Positions 16,180 through 24,493 of a stretch of 43,556 nucleotides of DNA are shown here, in pieces. The notes below the pieces were generated by a model, which saw only the letters and a program-made list of their open reading frames with translations, ran no database searches and was not told where the DNA came from. How positions within the stretch are numbered: position 1 is the stretch's first letter; each line of letters starts with the position of its first letter. The position numbers and the translations under genes were made by a program. Location of the stretch: contig DYPH01000039.1 of the NCBI GenBank assembly GCA_020720045.1, forward strand, positions 1-43,556, in the 5' to 3' direction. This stretch comes from Sorangium cellulosum (GTDB lineage: Bacteria > Myxococcota_A > Polyangia > Polyangiales > Polyangiaceae).

Positions 16180-16905
16180 ATGCGACGTGCGCTCCTCGTC
16201 TCCCTGTTTCTGCCCCTCGCCGCCTGCGGACGGGGGGAGCCACCGGCCCCGCCAGGACCGCCGAACGTCGCCCCGCTCGGCGAAGCGGCCCCTTCCGCGA
16301 TCGCCGTCGCCAGTCCACCGGGCGCCAACGCGCCGGCGACAAGCGCCGCTCCAACGGTAGCAAATTCAGCCCCTTCGGCCCCTTCTGCGGCCGCTTCCGC
16401 GGGCGCCGAAGGCGAAACGCTCGTCCCCAGCGACGCCACCGAGCCCCAGACCCACGACCGCCCCGCGCCCGACGCACCGATCCTCGTCAAGCGTGCCGAG
16501 GCGCTCTACCAGGCGATCCGCGACGACGCCCCCGACATCGCGCTCCCCTTCTTCTTCCCCGTCGACGCCTACAAGCAGGTGAAGGACGTCACCTTCCCCG
16601 AGCGCGATTGGAAGAACCGTCTCGTCGCCGAATTCGTGCGCGACATCCATGAGATCCACCGCCTCAACGCGAAGAGCCTCGACGGCTCGACCTTCGCCGG
16701 TCTTGAGGTCCCCGACGCCCGAGCGCGCTGGGTAGAACCCGGCGAAGAGTACAACAAGATCGGCTATTTTCGCGTCTTTGGTTCCAAGTTAAAGTGGGAA
16801 AAGGACGGCCGAACGCGCTCTACGGAAGTGAAGTCGCTCATCTCCTGGCGCCGCCAGTGGTACGCGGTCCACCTCTCGGCGATCGTCCGCAAGAAAGAAG
16901 AATAG
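16180..16905 (+). CDS. Putative lipoprotein
   Basis: 241 residues. The signal MRRALLVSLFLPLAACGRG has lipobox LAAC. Residues to about 90 are a disordered Ala/Pro/Ser linker. The C-terminal ~140 residues form a charged domain (ILVKRAEALYQAIRDDAPDI, LPFFFPVDAYKQVKD, EEYNKIGYFRVFGSKLKW) that looks like a folded periplasmic domain, perhaps of the cystatin/NTF2-like size class; I do not recognise it. ATG 16180 begins a perfect signal peptide. The gene is closed by a strong terminator at 16928. Confidence 0.75.
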   Translation: MRRALLVSLFLPLAACGRGEPPAPPGPPNVAPLGEAAPSAIAVASPPGANAPATSAAPTVANSAPSAPSAAASAGAEGETLVPSDATEPQTHDRPAPDAPILVKRAEALYQAIRDDAPDIALPFFFPVDAYKQVKDVTFPERDWKNRLVAEFVRDIHEIHRLNAKSLDGSTFAGLEVPDARARWVEPGEEYNKIGYFRVFGSKLKWEKDGRTRSTEVKSLISWRRQWYAVHLSAIVRKKEE

Positions 16906-16927
16906 TCCCGCGCCGGCCAAACAAGAA

Positions 16928-16960
16928 AGCGCCAACCTCTGGAGGGGTCGGCGCTTTTTT
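16928..16960 (+). terminator. Rho-independent terminator
   Basis: AGCGCC (16928-16933) and GGCGCT (16950-16955), extended by an inner ACCTC/GGGGT stem, are followed by a six-T run. It ends the 16180-16905 transcript. The convergent gene ends at 16983, so it may serve weakly from the other side too. Confidence 0.85.
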
Positions 16961-16982
16961 CAAAGCCAGAAGGGCGGAATGG

Positions 16983-17549
16983 TCACTTCTTGAAGCTGGT
17001 GATCGAGAGGGAGATGTTGTTCTTCGACTTGTCCATGAAGCCGGGGCTCACCGAGAGGTAAACGGAGCCGTCGGCGCCGTACTTCCCCTTCTGGAAGGAG
17101 ACCGATTTCGTCACACCGAAGTCGGTCTTGCTCTCCGAGGTGGTCGACTGCTTGTAGCCGGCCGCCGTGATTTTATCGGCGTAAAACTTCAAGATCGCGT
17201 CGGGTGCGTCGCCAGTCTCCTGCTGGGCCGACATCGTCTGCGAGCGATCGCTCCCCGACGTCGACGCCGACTTGACCTTTCCACCCGGGTAAGCGGGAAT
17301 GTCGCTCGGCCAGCCGTCCGGGAGCTTGGCGCCGGTGCCGAAATTCGAGGTCGTCGTGGTGCTGGAACCGCTCGAGGAGCCGGTTTCGTTCCCCTTCACG
17401 GTCACGGTGCCGTCGTTGTTGAAGGTCACGCCGCCGTCGCTCGCTTCGGAGATCTTATCTTTGATGATCTTTTCGGCGATGCGTTTGCATCCCGTGGTGC
17501 TGGTAACGGCGAAAGCGGCGACGAGGAGGAGGGCGATTCGAGAGCGCAT
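16983..17549 (-). CDS. Putative lipoprotein
   Basis: 188 residues from ATG 17549 (MRSRIALLLVAAFAV, lipobox STTGC). The mature protein starts with a charged helix (CKRIAEKIIKDKISEA), then a Gly/Ser/Thr-rich linker, then a domain beginning LPDGWPSDIPAYPGGK and ending in strands (GADGSVYLSVSPGF, NNISLSITSF). The DGWPxDIPxYPG opening recurs in bacterial proteins measuring or binding unknown ligands, but I can assign no function. The 12 upstream codons in frame are not needed. The tRNA-Lys gene with its terminator lies just upstream on the same strand. Confidence 0.75.
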   Translation of the reverse strand: MRSRIALLLVAAFAVTSTTGCKRIAEKIIKDKISEASDGGVTFNNDGTVTVKGNETGSSSGSSTTTTSNFGTGAKLPDGWPSDIPAYPGGKVKSASTSGSDRSQTMSAQQETGDAPDAILKFYADKITAAGYKQSTTSESKTDFGVTKSVSFQKGKYGADGSVYLSVSPGFMDKSKNNISLSITSFKK

Positions 17550-17594
17550 AGCGCGGCAGAATACGTCGCCTCGTGCGCGCGCCAAAACAGAAAA

Positions 17595-17632
17595 ACCCCC
17601 GGTGGTGCCGTTTCCAGCGCGCTTCCGGGGGT
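17595..17632 (-). terminator. Terminator of the tRNA-Lys transcript
   Basis: On the minus strand the stem ACCCCCGG/CCGGGGGT (arms 17625-17632 and 17595-17602) is followed by TTTTT and CTGTTTT. It begins 5 bases beyond the tRNA 3' end at 17638. Confidence 0.8.
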
Positions 17633-17637
17633 GTCTG

Positions 17638-17710
17638 TGCGTCCACTGGGACTCGAACCCAGGACCTACGGATTAAAAGTCCGCAGCTCTACCGACTGAG
17701 CTATAGACGC
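17638..17710 (-). tRNA. tRNA-Lys (anticodon TTT)
   Basis: 73 nt on the minus strand. The acceptor stem GCGTCTA pairs with TGGACGC, then discriminator A. The D-arm AGCTCAGTCGGTAGAGCT is complete, the anticodon loop is CTTTTAA, and the T-arm GGGTTCGAGTCCC is standard. The 3' CCA is not encoded. It reads Lys codons AAA and AAG. It stands alone with its own terminator. Confidence 0.97.
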
Positions 17711-17804
17711 ATCGTTGCACGAAGCAACGGGCGCTTTCTGCCAGAACGGCCGACCGACGTCGAGGAAATTCGGAAGGCTCGCTGCAAACGCTTTCGTCGT
17801 CGGC

Positions 17805-19079
17805 TCAGGGACCGCCGTCGGCAGCAGCATCATGGGCCGCGGCGTCGACCGGCACGCCAGCGTCGACGGGCACGCCAGCGTCGCCCACCGGCGTTCGGCA
17901 CGGAACCTCTTTCGCGACCGCAACGCGCTTGCCCGGAGTCGCCTGACGGGCGGTGAAGCCGACGCCGACCGACACCGAATCGCAGACCCGGTTGCCGTCA
18001 TTCGTGCCGTCGGCGAGGAGATCGACGTTGGTGTCGAGGTAGTTTTGAACGAACGTAAACGTCTGATCCCCCTCGCAAATACCGATTTGGCGCACGCTTT
18101 CGAGGAGCTGCGCCGGCGTAGACCGACCACCGATGAGGCCGTCTTGGAGGGTGACGACGCCATCGCGGGCCGTCACGAGGCGGCCGGTGAAGATCGCCCG
18201 CGAAAACGTGAGCGGGATCACCGACGCGGTCAACGAGCCAGGGAACGCGAACGTGCTGTTCACCGGGAGGGTCGCGACGAGGTAGCCGTTGCGAACGAAG
18301 GCTCGTGGGTCGGCCAGTGTGCTGTTTCCGACGGCGGTCCCCTCACCGGCGCCAACAACGGCGTCGTCTTGGATCTTCCACGGTTGATTCGCCAAGAACG
18401 CAGGATTCTTTGCCCAATTTGGCGAGGAGCAATCGAAAGTTGCCCCCTGCTCGAGCCCCGGCGAAGGGTAGAAGTCTACGCGAAGGGTGTCGTCGTTCTC
18501 GGTGCCGTTATAGCCGCTGATACGCACGAGATAGTTGGAGAAACCGAGCTTCAGCGCGCAATTGAAACGGTCGACGCTTAGGTTGTATTTCTGGGTCGCG
18601 TCGTCGGAGGTCGAAGCGGTGAACGCCAGAAGGCCGAAGGCATTATCTCTGCAATAATCGCCATCTACGGGAACGTTCGGCCCGTTTGCCTTGCAGCTCG
18701 AAAGCGCCTCGCTGGAGGGCTCACAGGTATCGCTTCGTGTGCAGGTTCCGTCGAGATCGAAGCCGAGCTTCGCCCAGTTTTGCCCGCCAAGCTGAATCGA
18801 ATCAAGCGCAAGAAAAATGGGGGCAACGTCTTTGGCGGAAGAGGGCGCGGGACGGTCTTTTTCAGACGGGACTTTGGCGGAAAAACAGTTCGGCGGCTCA
18901 CTCGCCGACCAGAACCCGATCCCGGCCCCCTGCGGCGCTTTCTCACCGACAAGGCTCGCGTCGTAGACGTTGCACGCCCAAGCGGACGTGAGGGCTGCGA
19001 TGCTGGCAAGAACGGCAACGATGGTGAGACGGGGGCGGGCCACCGCGCGACTGTACCCCGGGGCGCCGAACGGGTACAC
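17805..19079 (-). CDS. Secreted lipoprotein, myxobacterial type
   Basis: Up to 424 residues. The signal segment RPRLTIVAVLASIAALTSAWAC ends in a lipobox-like SAWAC. The start is GTG 19079 or GTG 19043 (12 codons later); the second gives the more usual n-region. The mature part has about ten Cys and beta-rich segments (YLVRISGYNGTENDDTLRVD, NGYLVATLPVNSTF), looking like an extracellular sandwich domain. The C-terminus is a D/A/V/P repeat (GDAGVPVDAGVPVDAAAHDA), with the DNA directly repeated at 17846-17881. It is divergent from the 19106 gene. The function is unknown. Confidence 0.75.
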   Translation of the reverse strand: MYPFGAPGYSRAVARPRLTIVAVLASIAALTSAWACNVYDASLVGEKAPQGAGIGFWSASEPPNCFSAKVPSEKDRPAPSSAKDVAPIFLALDSIQLGGQNWAKLGFDLDGTCTRSDTCEPSSEALSSCKANGPNVPVDGDYCRDNAFGLLAFTASTSDDATQKYNLSVDRFNCALKLGFSNYLVRISGYNGTENDDTLRVDFYPSPGLEQGATFDCSSPNWAKNPAFLANQPWKIQDDAVVGAGEGTAVGNSTLADPRAFVRNGYLVATLPVNSTFAFPGSLTASVIPLTFSRAIFTGRLVTARDGVVTLQDGLIGGRSTPAQLLESVRQIGICEGDQTFTFVQNYLDTNVDLLADGTNDGNRVCDSVSVGVGFTARQATPGKRVAVAKEVPCRTPVGDAGVPVDAGVPVDAAAHDAAADGGP

Positions 19080-19105
19080 AGCGCCGCGCCGCGAAAGAAG
19101 GATCG

Positions 19106-19492
19106 ATGGAATTTTCCCGCTACAAACTCCGCATCCACGACGGCCATATCCGCGTCGTCTGCGCGGCCCCCTCGGGCGTGCTTCCGCCGGGGGTCGATCT
19201 TTTCGGCGAGGAAGCGGCCCCCGCCCTCGCCGCCGCCGCGCCGCTGATCGACTGGCTACGCGCGATGGAGCCGGGCGTTCCGATTCGGGCGATCCTTGTC
19301 GACCGCGACGGCGGGCGCGTCCAAATCTCGATTGATGAGCGGATTGAAGTCCCTGGATCGGCCTCCGAAAAGCTGCGGCCTCGCATGTTCCGCGCCGATG
19401 GCCCCCTCGCCGAAGAGCTGCTCGCCCTCGCGACGCCCATCGACGAAGCGCTGGCGCGGGCGGTGCCGGTCGTCGTCGCCCGCCGAACGTAA
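19106..19492 (+). CDS. Hypothetical protein
   Basis: 128 residues, acidic to neutral and without signal or membrane segment, so probably cytoplasmic. ATG 19106 has AAGAAGGA just upstream. It begins with strands (FSRYKLRIHDGHIRVVCAAP), continues with a helix containing LIDWLRAMEPG, then VPIRAILVDRDGGRVQISID, and ends in a helical segment. No known motif is seen. It is convergent with the 19497-20399 gene at a 4-bp gap. Confidence 0.65.
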   Translation: MEFSRYKLRIHDGHIRVVCAAPSGVLPPGVDLFGEEAAPALAAAAPLIDWLRAMEPGVPIRAILVDRDGGRVQISIDERIEVPGSASEKLRPRMFRADGPLAEELLALATPIDEALARAVPVVVARRT

Positions 19493-19496
19493 CTCC

Positions 19497-20399
19497 CTAA
19501 AACTGCCCCGCGATCGTCGCACCGGCTCCGCCGGGGACGACCCACGGCGCGGCGCCTACGCGGGGGCCCGCACGCCGCGCTTCCCGTTCGCGGCCGTCTC
19601 GGCCGACGTAGACCGAGTGGCTCGGGAGGCCGAAGAGGAACGAAAGCGCGCCGATCCCCTGGACGACGCCGACCGCCAACACGGCGACGCGGGCGGCCGC
19701 CTCCGGCTTGCAGGGGTCGAGGCCTGCCGGCGTCCCGGCGGGGATTGAACAGCTGGGGCGCTTGCTGAGGTCGACCCAGGGGCCGACGATCGGCACGGCG
19801 AGCCACGCATCGGCCGACTGCTTGCTCTCGGCGGCGACGACGAGCGACGGGATGTAACCCAGCGCAAACACAGTTGTTCCGACGATCAGGAGCGGCGTCG
19901 CCCGGCGACTCTCAATAGCGCCGCCGATGGGAATCTCCTCGCCGGGCGCAAACCGCCCGAACACAACGGCGCGCGCCCCCTCGGGGAGTTCCGTCGGCGG
20001 CCCGGCGACGCCTTGCCCAACGACGCGATCGGCCAGGACTTTTGCCGTCCCCGGCTGAAAATGGACCTCGCTCCCGTCGCTCGCGCGGACGCCGATCACC
20101 GCGCCGTCGCCGTCGGTCAGGAGCTCGTCGCCAGGCGCCGTCAGGTGCTCGAGCGGCCCGTCTGTGTGGAGCCCATCCTTCGCAAGGGTGGCTCCAATCG
20201 GCAGCGGAACCCGGGCGCCATCGATTTCAATCGCCTCAACACGCATGCGCGGTTGCACGCCGGCCGCGTAGGCCTGCTGGGGCGAAACGACCTCCCGAAC
20301 CTCCATCGGGCCTGCGCAGGCGATCGTCGCCGGCAACGCGAGCGTGAGGAGACGTAGCACGCGCGAATTCCCCAAAGTGACGCATTTGATGGAACGCAT
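19497..20399 (-). CDS. Putative lipoprotein with two membrane segments
   Basis: 300 residues from ATG 20399, preceded by GGAG at good spacing; the frame is open to 20492 but those codons are shadow-like. A signal segment ends in TIACAGP, a lipobox-like site. The middle is beta-rich (RVEAIEIDGARVPLPIGATL, VIGVRASDGSEVHFQPG). Hydrophobic helices follow at about 185-205 (PLLIVGTTVFALGYIPSLVV) and 245-265 (VAVLAVGVVQGIGALSFLFG). It is probably in the envelope. The function is unknown. Confidence 0.7.
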   Translation of the reverse strand: MRSIKCVTLGNSRVLRLLTLALPATIACAGPMEVREVVSPQQAYAAGVQPRMRVEAIEIDGARVPLPIGATLAKDGLHTDGPLEHLTAPGDELLTDGDGAVIGVRASDGSEVHFQPGTAKVLADRVVGQGVAGPPTELPEGARAVVFGRFAPGEEIPIGGAIESRRATPLLIVGTTVFALGYIPSLVVAAESKQSADAWLAVPIVGPWVDLSKRPSCSIPAGTPAGLDPCKPEAAARVAVLAVGVVQGIGALSFLFGLPSHSVYVGRDGREREARRAGPRVGAAPWVVPGGAGATIAGQF

Positions 20400-20524
20400 T
20401 GTTGCTCCGAAAGGTTCGTAAGACATCGACCCACGCCCCCGAAGATCGAGCCGATGAAGCCCGATCTCCCCCTTTGGTTGCACGCTCCACAAGCGCCGTT
20501 CGTCCCGGTGGGGCGGCGGCGGCC

Positions 20525-20944
20525 TCAGCGCGAAGAGCGAGGCCCCTGTCCAAGGGGGCCCGCCGTCCCGTCGTCGCCGCTTGCAGGTCGCTTAAACTCG
20601 ACAGAAGTCCCCAGTTTTCCAAGCCTTCTCGCCTCAAGACAGCAAGGCGATCCCGGCTCGACGATGCGACAGTCTTCCGGGCGGATCGCGTAGATAAGGC
20701 AAGGGTAGTGGCCAGGGACGCTACGGTCGAGCGCCCCGCAGGCTTCGCCTTCATTCTTCACAAACCGAAAATAGGGCGGGTGAAGCTCGGTCCAGACCGG
20801 CAACGCTTTCCCCATGCGAACTTCGTCGCTCTCAAGGAGGTGGACAGTCTGCGGCCCATGATGGCAACAGCGCCCACAGGCGACGCAATCGTCGCCGTTG
20901 GCGGCCGGCTCCCCGGCAAGCGGCGTAAGTCCGACGACCGTCAC
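20525..20944 (-). CDS. YkgJ-type Cys-cluster (zinc/iron-chelating) protein
   Basis: 139 residues from GTG 20944, overlapping the kinase stop (GTGA). The family pattern is clear: CVACGRCC near residues 20-27, then an isolated Cys (EACGAL), YPCLIYAIRPEDCR and PCC. YkgJ/UPF0153 proteins bind a metal, probably Zn or Fe, through these Cys; their reaction is not established. The GTG start removes nine residues of frame that overlap the kinase gene. Translation coupling to the large kinase suggests a shared role, for example the metal protein acting in the same signalling response. Confidence 0.85.
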   Translation of the reverse strand: MTVVGLTPLAGEPAANGDDCVACGRCCHHGPQTVHLLESDEVRMGKALPVWTELHPPYFRFVKNEGEACGALDRSVPGHYPCLIYAIRPEDCRIVEPGSPCCLEARRLGKLGTSVEFKRPASGDDGTAGPLGQGPRSSR

Positions 20945-23900
20945 AGAAGCGGCCACTCCTGGCCCCGCCAACTACGCGCCAACCGCCCGAAATCGCGTTG
21001 AAGATCGGCCACCGAGGATCGCGCCGCCGGGTCCCGCCGAAGGGCCCCAAAGAGCAACTCGACGAACCCTTCGGCCTCCCGCCGCTTTTGGAGTTCGCGC
21101 AGCCCTGGGGGGAGACCGTCGTGGGCGAGGTGCCGCGCGATGATCGCCATGTCGTTCGGACCATCAAAGAGGATTTCACCGGTGAACATTTCGTAGGTCA
21201 AACAGGCAAACGCGTAAACATCCGCGGCAAGCGGCGAGAGACGAAGCGCCTCGGCCGTCGTTGCGCTCCAGATCTCCGGCGCCCCATAATTTCCCGTTGC
21301 GCAGCCGGCACGGAGCTTGCCCCCCGCGAGGCCGAAGTCGACGATCACCGGGCGGACTCCCCCGCCCTCCTGTTCGCGCAGAATGATGTTTGAGGGCTTG
21401 ATGTCGAGGTGGGCGACGCCGACGCTGTGCATCGACGCAAGGCCATCCAAGATCTGCGCAAGAACTTCAAAGACCTCGGGCGCGGTGAGCGAGCGTTGGG
21501 CGAGGGCGCGCTCCAGCGTCGTCCCCTCCACATACTCCATGACGAGGATCGGCTTCGGCTTCGCTCCAGCGTCAAACGTCACAAAGCGCGCCAAATTCCG
21601 ATGGGGTGGGACCCCAAGCAGCGCGGAAGCCTCCGCACGGAACAGCTCGAGGAACTCCTGTTCCGAGAGGGCACGTGCCGCATTTTCCGAATAATCAGGA
21701 ACCTTTAGCGCAAAGCGCTCTGCGTCTGGCTCGTGGCGCTCCTCGACGCGGCTCGTGAGAAACACCGAGCCGACCGCACCCGCGCCGACCGCGCGAAGGA
21801 CATAAAAACCGCCGAGGGTCCGACGGGGCGGAAGCCAGCTTGGCAGCGGCTCCGCGTTGCGCTCGACGTCGGCGTCAGCCCCGGCGGCAACATCGACGCG
21901 AAGGCGCGCGAGCCCGAGCACAACCTGCTGAACAACCAGGCGAATCGCTCGAGGAATTCGCTGCGTCCCCCCCTCCACGTACTCGCGGAGCGCCGTCGAA
22001 CGCAGCGGCTGTCGCTCGCCGTCGGCCCGCGCCACTGCCCCCGCAAGGAGGGCGCGCAGCGAGGCGTTGGGCGGCGGCACCGTGAGCCCGGTCGCCGCTT
22101 CAAAACGGCTCCGCGCGGTCGCGCACATTTGGGCGAGCCCGATAAGCGCCGTTTCGAGCCGCTCGAGGGGGTCGCCGTCGGCGCCGTTGGCGAGCGCCCG
22201 AAGCGACGGGGCCGAGGCGAGCGTCCGAAGCGCCGAAGCGAGCCGCGAGATCACCCCACGAAGGGCATCCCCACGACCGGACACGTCGGCAAACAGATCT
22301 TCGCCAAGTTTTTCAAATGCGGCAAGGAGCGCATCCCGCGTGGCGTTTGCCCCTTCCGGATCCCCCTCGGTCGCGTTCGCCAACAGTGCTTCGACGCGCG
22401 GAGAAAAACGTGCATAGTGCACGAGTGCCGCTTCGAGGTCAGGGTCGAGCGACGCCTCGGCGAGCGTTGCAAGATCGCTTGAACTTGGAACATGCAGCGT
22501 AAGGAGGAGGAACGCATCGGCGCGGTCGCTCGCTTCCGTGCGAACGAGCGCGTCGAGGGCGCGGGCGAGCGCCGCAAGAATGGTCCGCCGAAGTGCCTGC
22601 GGCGGCTCCGCGAGAAACCGCGAAAGAAGCGCCTTTGTAATCCGCACCCAGCGGGCACGATGGCGGGTTCTTCGCGACTCAACCGGACGCCCCGTCGCCG
22701 CTGGGCGCGGTTGACGGAGCTCCTCTTTGCCGTCGTCCTCGGCGACATCGCCGTCGGCAAGGCGGAGGAGCGCCCGAAGGCGTCGAAAATGGAGCCCCAA
22801 GTGGGAGCCGTCGGCCGTCGACGACTCCCGCGAAATGATCCAGTCGGCGACGCGCTCGCGAAGGGCATCGAGGTCGGCGTCGTAGGCGCGCGCGTCGGTC
22901 GCGTTCGGCGCGAGGTGGAGCAGCGCCGGAAGCGCAAACGTCTCTAGGAGCGCAGCCTCGACATCCCGAAGTGCAGCCACCTGTGTGCGACGGGCGAGAG
23001 CGCCCGCGCGGCCCGGTTCGCGCTCCTCCTCGGCGGTCGTCGTCGCGAGCCCCTCGACGGCGGCGGTGAGCCCCTCCAACAGCCCTTTCGCCTCCACGCC
23101 GGCCGCCCCCGCCCCTTCGCTTGCAAAGAGGGTTGCTGCACGGCGGAGCTGGTCTCGGAGCGGCTCGTCGTCCCGTCCACCGCTCGTTCGCTGCAGATCA
23201 CGAACAACTTCGCGCAGAATGGTGAGGGCGGAGTCGTCCTCCCCGTCGGCCGGGGTCGGCAAGCTCCCGACCGACGTCACCACCGAGATGGCGACGTTGG
23301 CGAAGATCGGGTGGGGGCCGAACTCATTCCGCGCATCGAGGAGCGCCTCGGCGAAGAAGTACGGGGGCGCGTTGGCGCAGAGTCGATCGACAAGCGCTTC
23401 CGCGGCATCTGGCTCGGCTTCAATCGCGCGAGGGAGCCCCCAAACAAAGGCGGAATAAACCCCGGGATCGCGCTGCGCGACGGCGACCATGCGCGGGAAT
23501 TCGCGGAAGGCCGCCTCCGGCTCCAGAGCAGCGCGCGCCGCGAGCGACGTCGCCCCACGCCGCCATTCCGTAGGGGAAAGTGAAGGATCGAGCGAATACT
23601 CACCCTCCGCCTGCCACTCGGGGACGAAGGGGGCGAGGAGGCCGCGCACAACGGCGACGCCGCGCCAGACAAGACCTTCGCGATCTGCCAAGAGGAGCGA
23701 GATCGTCGATTGAACGGCGTCACTCTGGAAGGTACGAACGCCCCCAAGATCCCCCTGACTCGCGCGCCGGGCCGCTTCTCGGGCGGCGCGCTCGAGGATC
23801 CGGGCCGCGAGACGGCGGTCGCTCAAACTTCCGGTGCGTGCACGATGCACCCACTCGCTCGCGAGCTCTTTTTTTGCAACAATTGCAAGGGCCAACCGAC

Positions 23901-24357
23901 CGTCGCCGACGACGGAGGCCAACGGTAGCTCAAACGTCAGCGCGATCCGCGCCCGCGACGCCGGCGTTGAAAGCGCCTTCGCCGACCCCTTCGCCATCTG
24001 CTCGGCCATCGCGCAAAACGTCGCCGTGTTCCCGCCATGGAGGCGCGCGATGACGCGGCGCCCCAGCTCGCGCTGCTCCTGCCCGGCGGGGAGCGCAGTC
24101 GCGAGCGTGTAGAGGGCGACGCCGGCAGCGGGGGCGGCCATCCAGTCGAGATCGTCAAACAATCCGCTGCCAAGCGCGAGCTGCACCGCCTCGATGAGCT
24201 TTGCGTCGTCGACCCCCTCGAGGACGCCCGGCCCGACCTCCTCGGCGCCACGGGCGAGCCCGAGCATCGCCGCGCGGAACGCCATGCGCGCCTCCACGCG
24301 GCTCTCGGCAGCGGGAAGGTCAAGGAGGCCGGTTACGTAACCGTGAGCGGATTTCAA
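20941..24357 (-). CDS. Giant Ser/Thr protein kinase with a C-terminal kinase domain
   Basis: About 1,138 residues if it starts at TTG 24357; ATG 24285 is an alternative, and the frame to 24576 runs into the divergent ABC-F promoter. The first ~845 residues are Ala/Leu/Arg-rich helices with no membrane segment and no recognised domain. The last ~290 are a Hanks-type kinase: Gly loop GAGAVGSVFL (about 857), FALKVPD (ATP Lys), catalytic loop HLDIKPSNII (about 982), DFG (about 1006) and GAPEIW. The catalytic loop has HLD rather than HRD. Most bacterial kinases of this group carry the kinase N-terminally, so the order is reversed. It is coupled to the YkgJ gene. Confidence 0.88.
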   Translation of the reverse strand: MKSAHGYVTGLLDLPAAESRVEARMAFRAAMLGLARGAEEVGPGVLEGVDDAKLIEAVQLALGSGLFDDLDWMAAPAAGVALYTLATALPAGQEQRELGRRVIARLHGGNTATFCAMAEQMAKGSAKALSTPASRARIALTFELPLASVVGDGRLALAIVAKKELASEWVHRARTGSLSDRRLAARILERAAREAARRASQGDLGGVRTFQSDAVQSTISLLLADREGLVWRGVAVVRGLLAPFVPEWQAEGEYSLDPSLSPTEWRRGATSLAARAALEPEAAFREFPRMVAVAQRDPGVYSAFVWGLPRAIEAEPDAAEALVDRLCANAPPYFFAEALLDARNEFGPHPIFANVAISVVTSVGSLPTPADGEDDSALTILREVVRDLQRTSGGRDDEPLRDQLRRAATLFASEGAGAAGVEAKGLLEGLTAAVEGLATTTAEEEREPGRAGALARRTQVAALRDVEAALLETFALPALLHLAPNATDARAYDADLDALRERVADWIISRESSTADGSHLGLHFRRLRALLRLADGDVAEDDGKEELRQPRPAATGRPVESRRTRHRARWVRITKALLSRFLAEPPQALRRTILAALARALDALVRTEASDRADAFLLLTLHVPSSSDLATLAEASLDPDLEAALVHYARFSPRVEALLANATEGDPEGANATRDALLAAFEKLGEDLFADVSGRGDALRGVISRLASALRTLASAPSLRALANGADGDPLERLETALIGLAQMCATARSRFEAATGLTVPPPNASLRALLAGAVARADGERQPLRSTALREYVEGGTQRIPRAIRLVVQQVVLGLARLRVDVAAGADADVERNAEPLPSWLPPRRTLGGFYVLRAVGAGAVGSVFLTSRVEERHEPDAERFALKVPDYSENAARALSEQEFLELFRAEASALLGVPPHRNLARFVTFDAGAKPKPILVMEYVEGTTLERALAQRSLTAPEVFEVLAQILDGLASMHSVGVAHLDIKPSNIILREQEGGGVRPVIVDFGLAGGKLRAGCATGNYGAPEIWSATTAEALRLSPLAADVYAFACLTYEMFTGEILFDGPNDMAIIARHLAHDGLPPGLRELQKRREAEGFVELLFGALRRDPAARSSVADLQRDFGRLARSWRGQEWPLL

Positions 24358-24493
24358 GCGGGGAGACGTTAGTCGAGAGGGGCAAAAATGTACAGTGCTC
24401 CCCGCCGCTTCCGCCCGTTCCAACGGCGGCGATTTTTGCTTCCGCGGATCGGGGGGAAGACAGCGCGTCGCGATTGTTGTAGGGGCGCCCGCG

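Noticed and set aside
15834-16490. Minus-frame extension of the Cys-rich lipoprotein to 16490
   Set aside because: The extension is read through the palindromic repeats (RDRLRIGWGRRRERRRA twice) and the divergent gene; ATG 15833 has a strong ribosome site and a lipoprotein signal.
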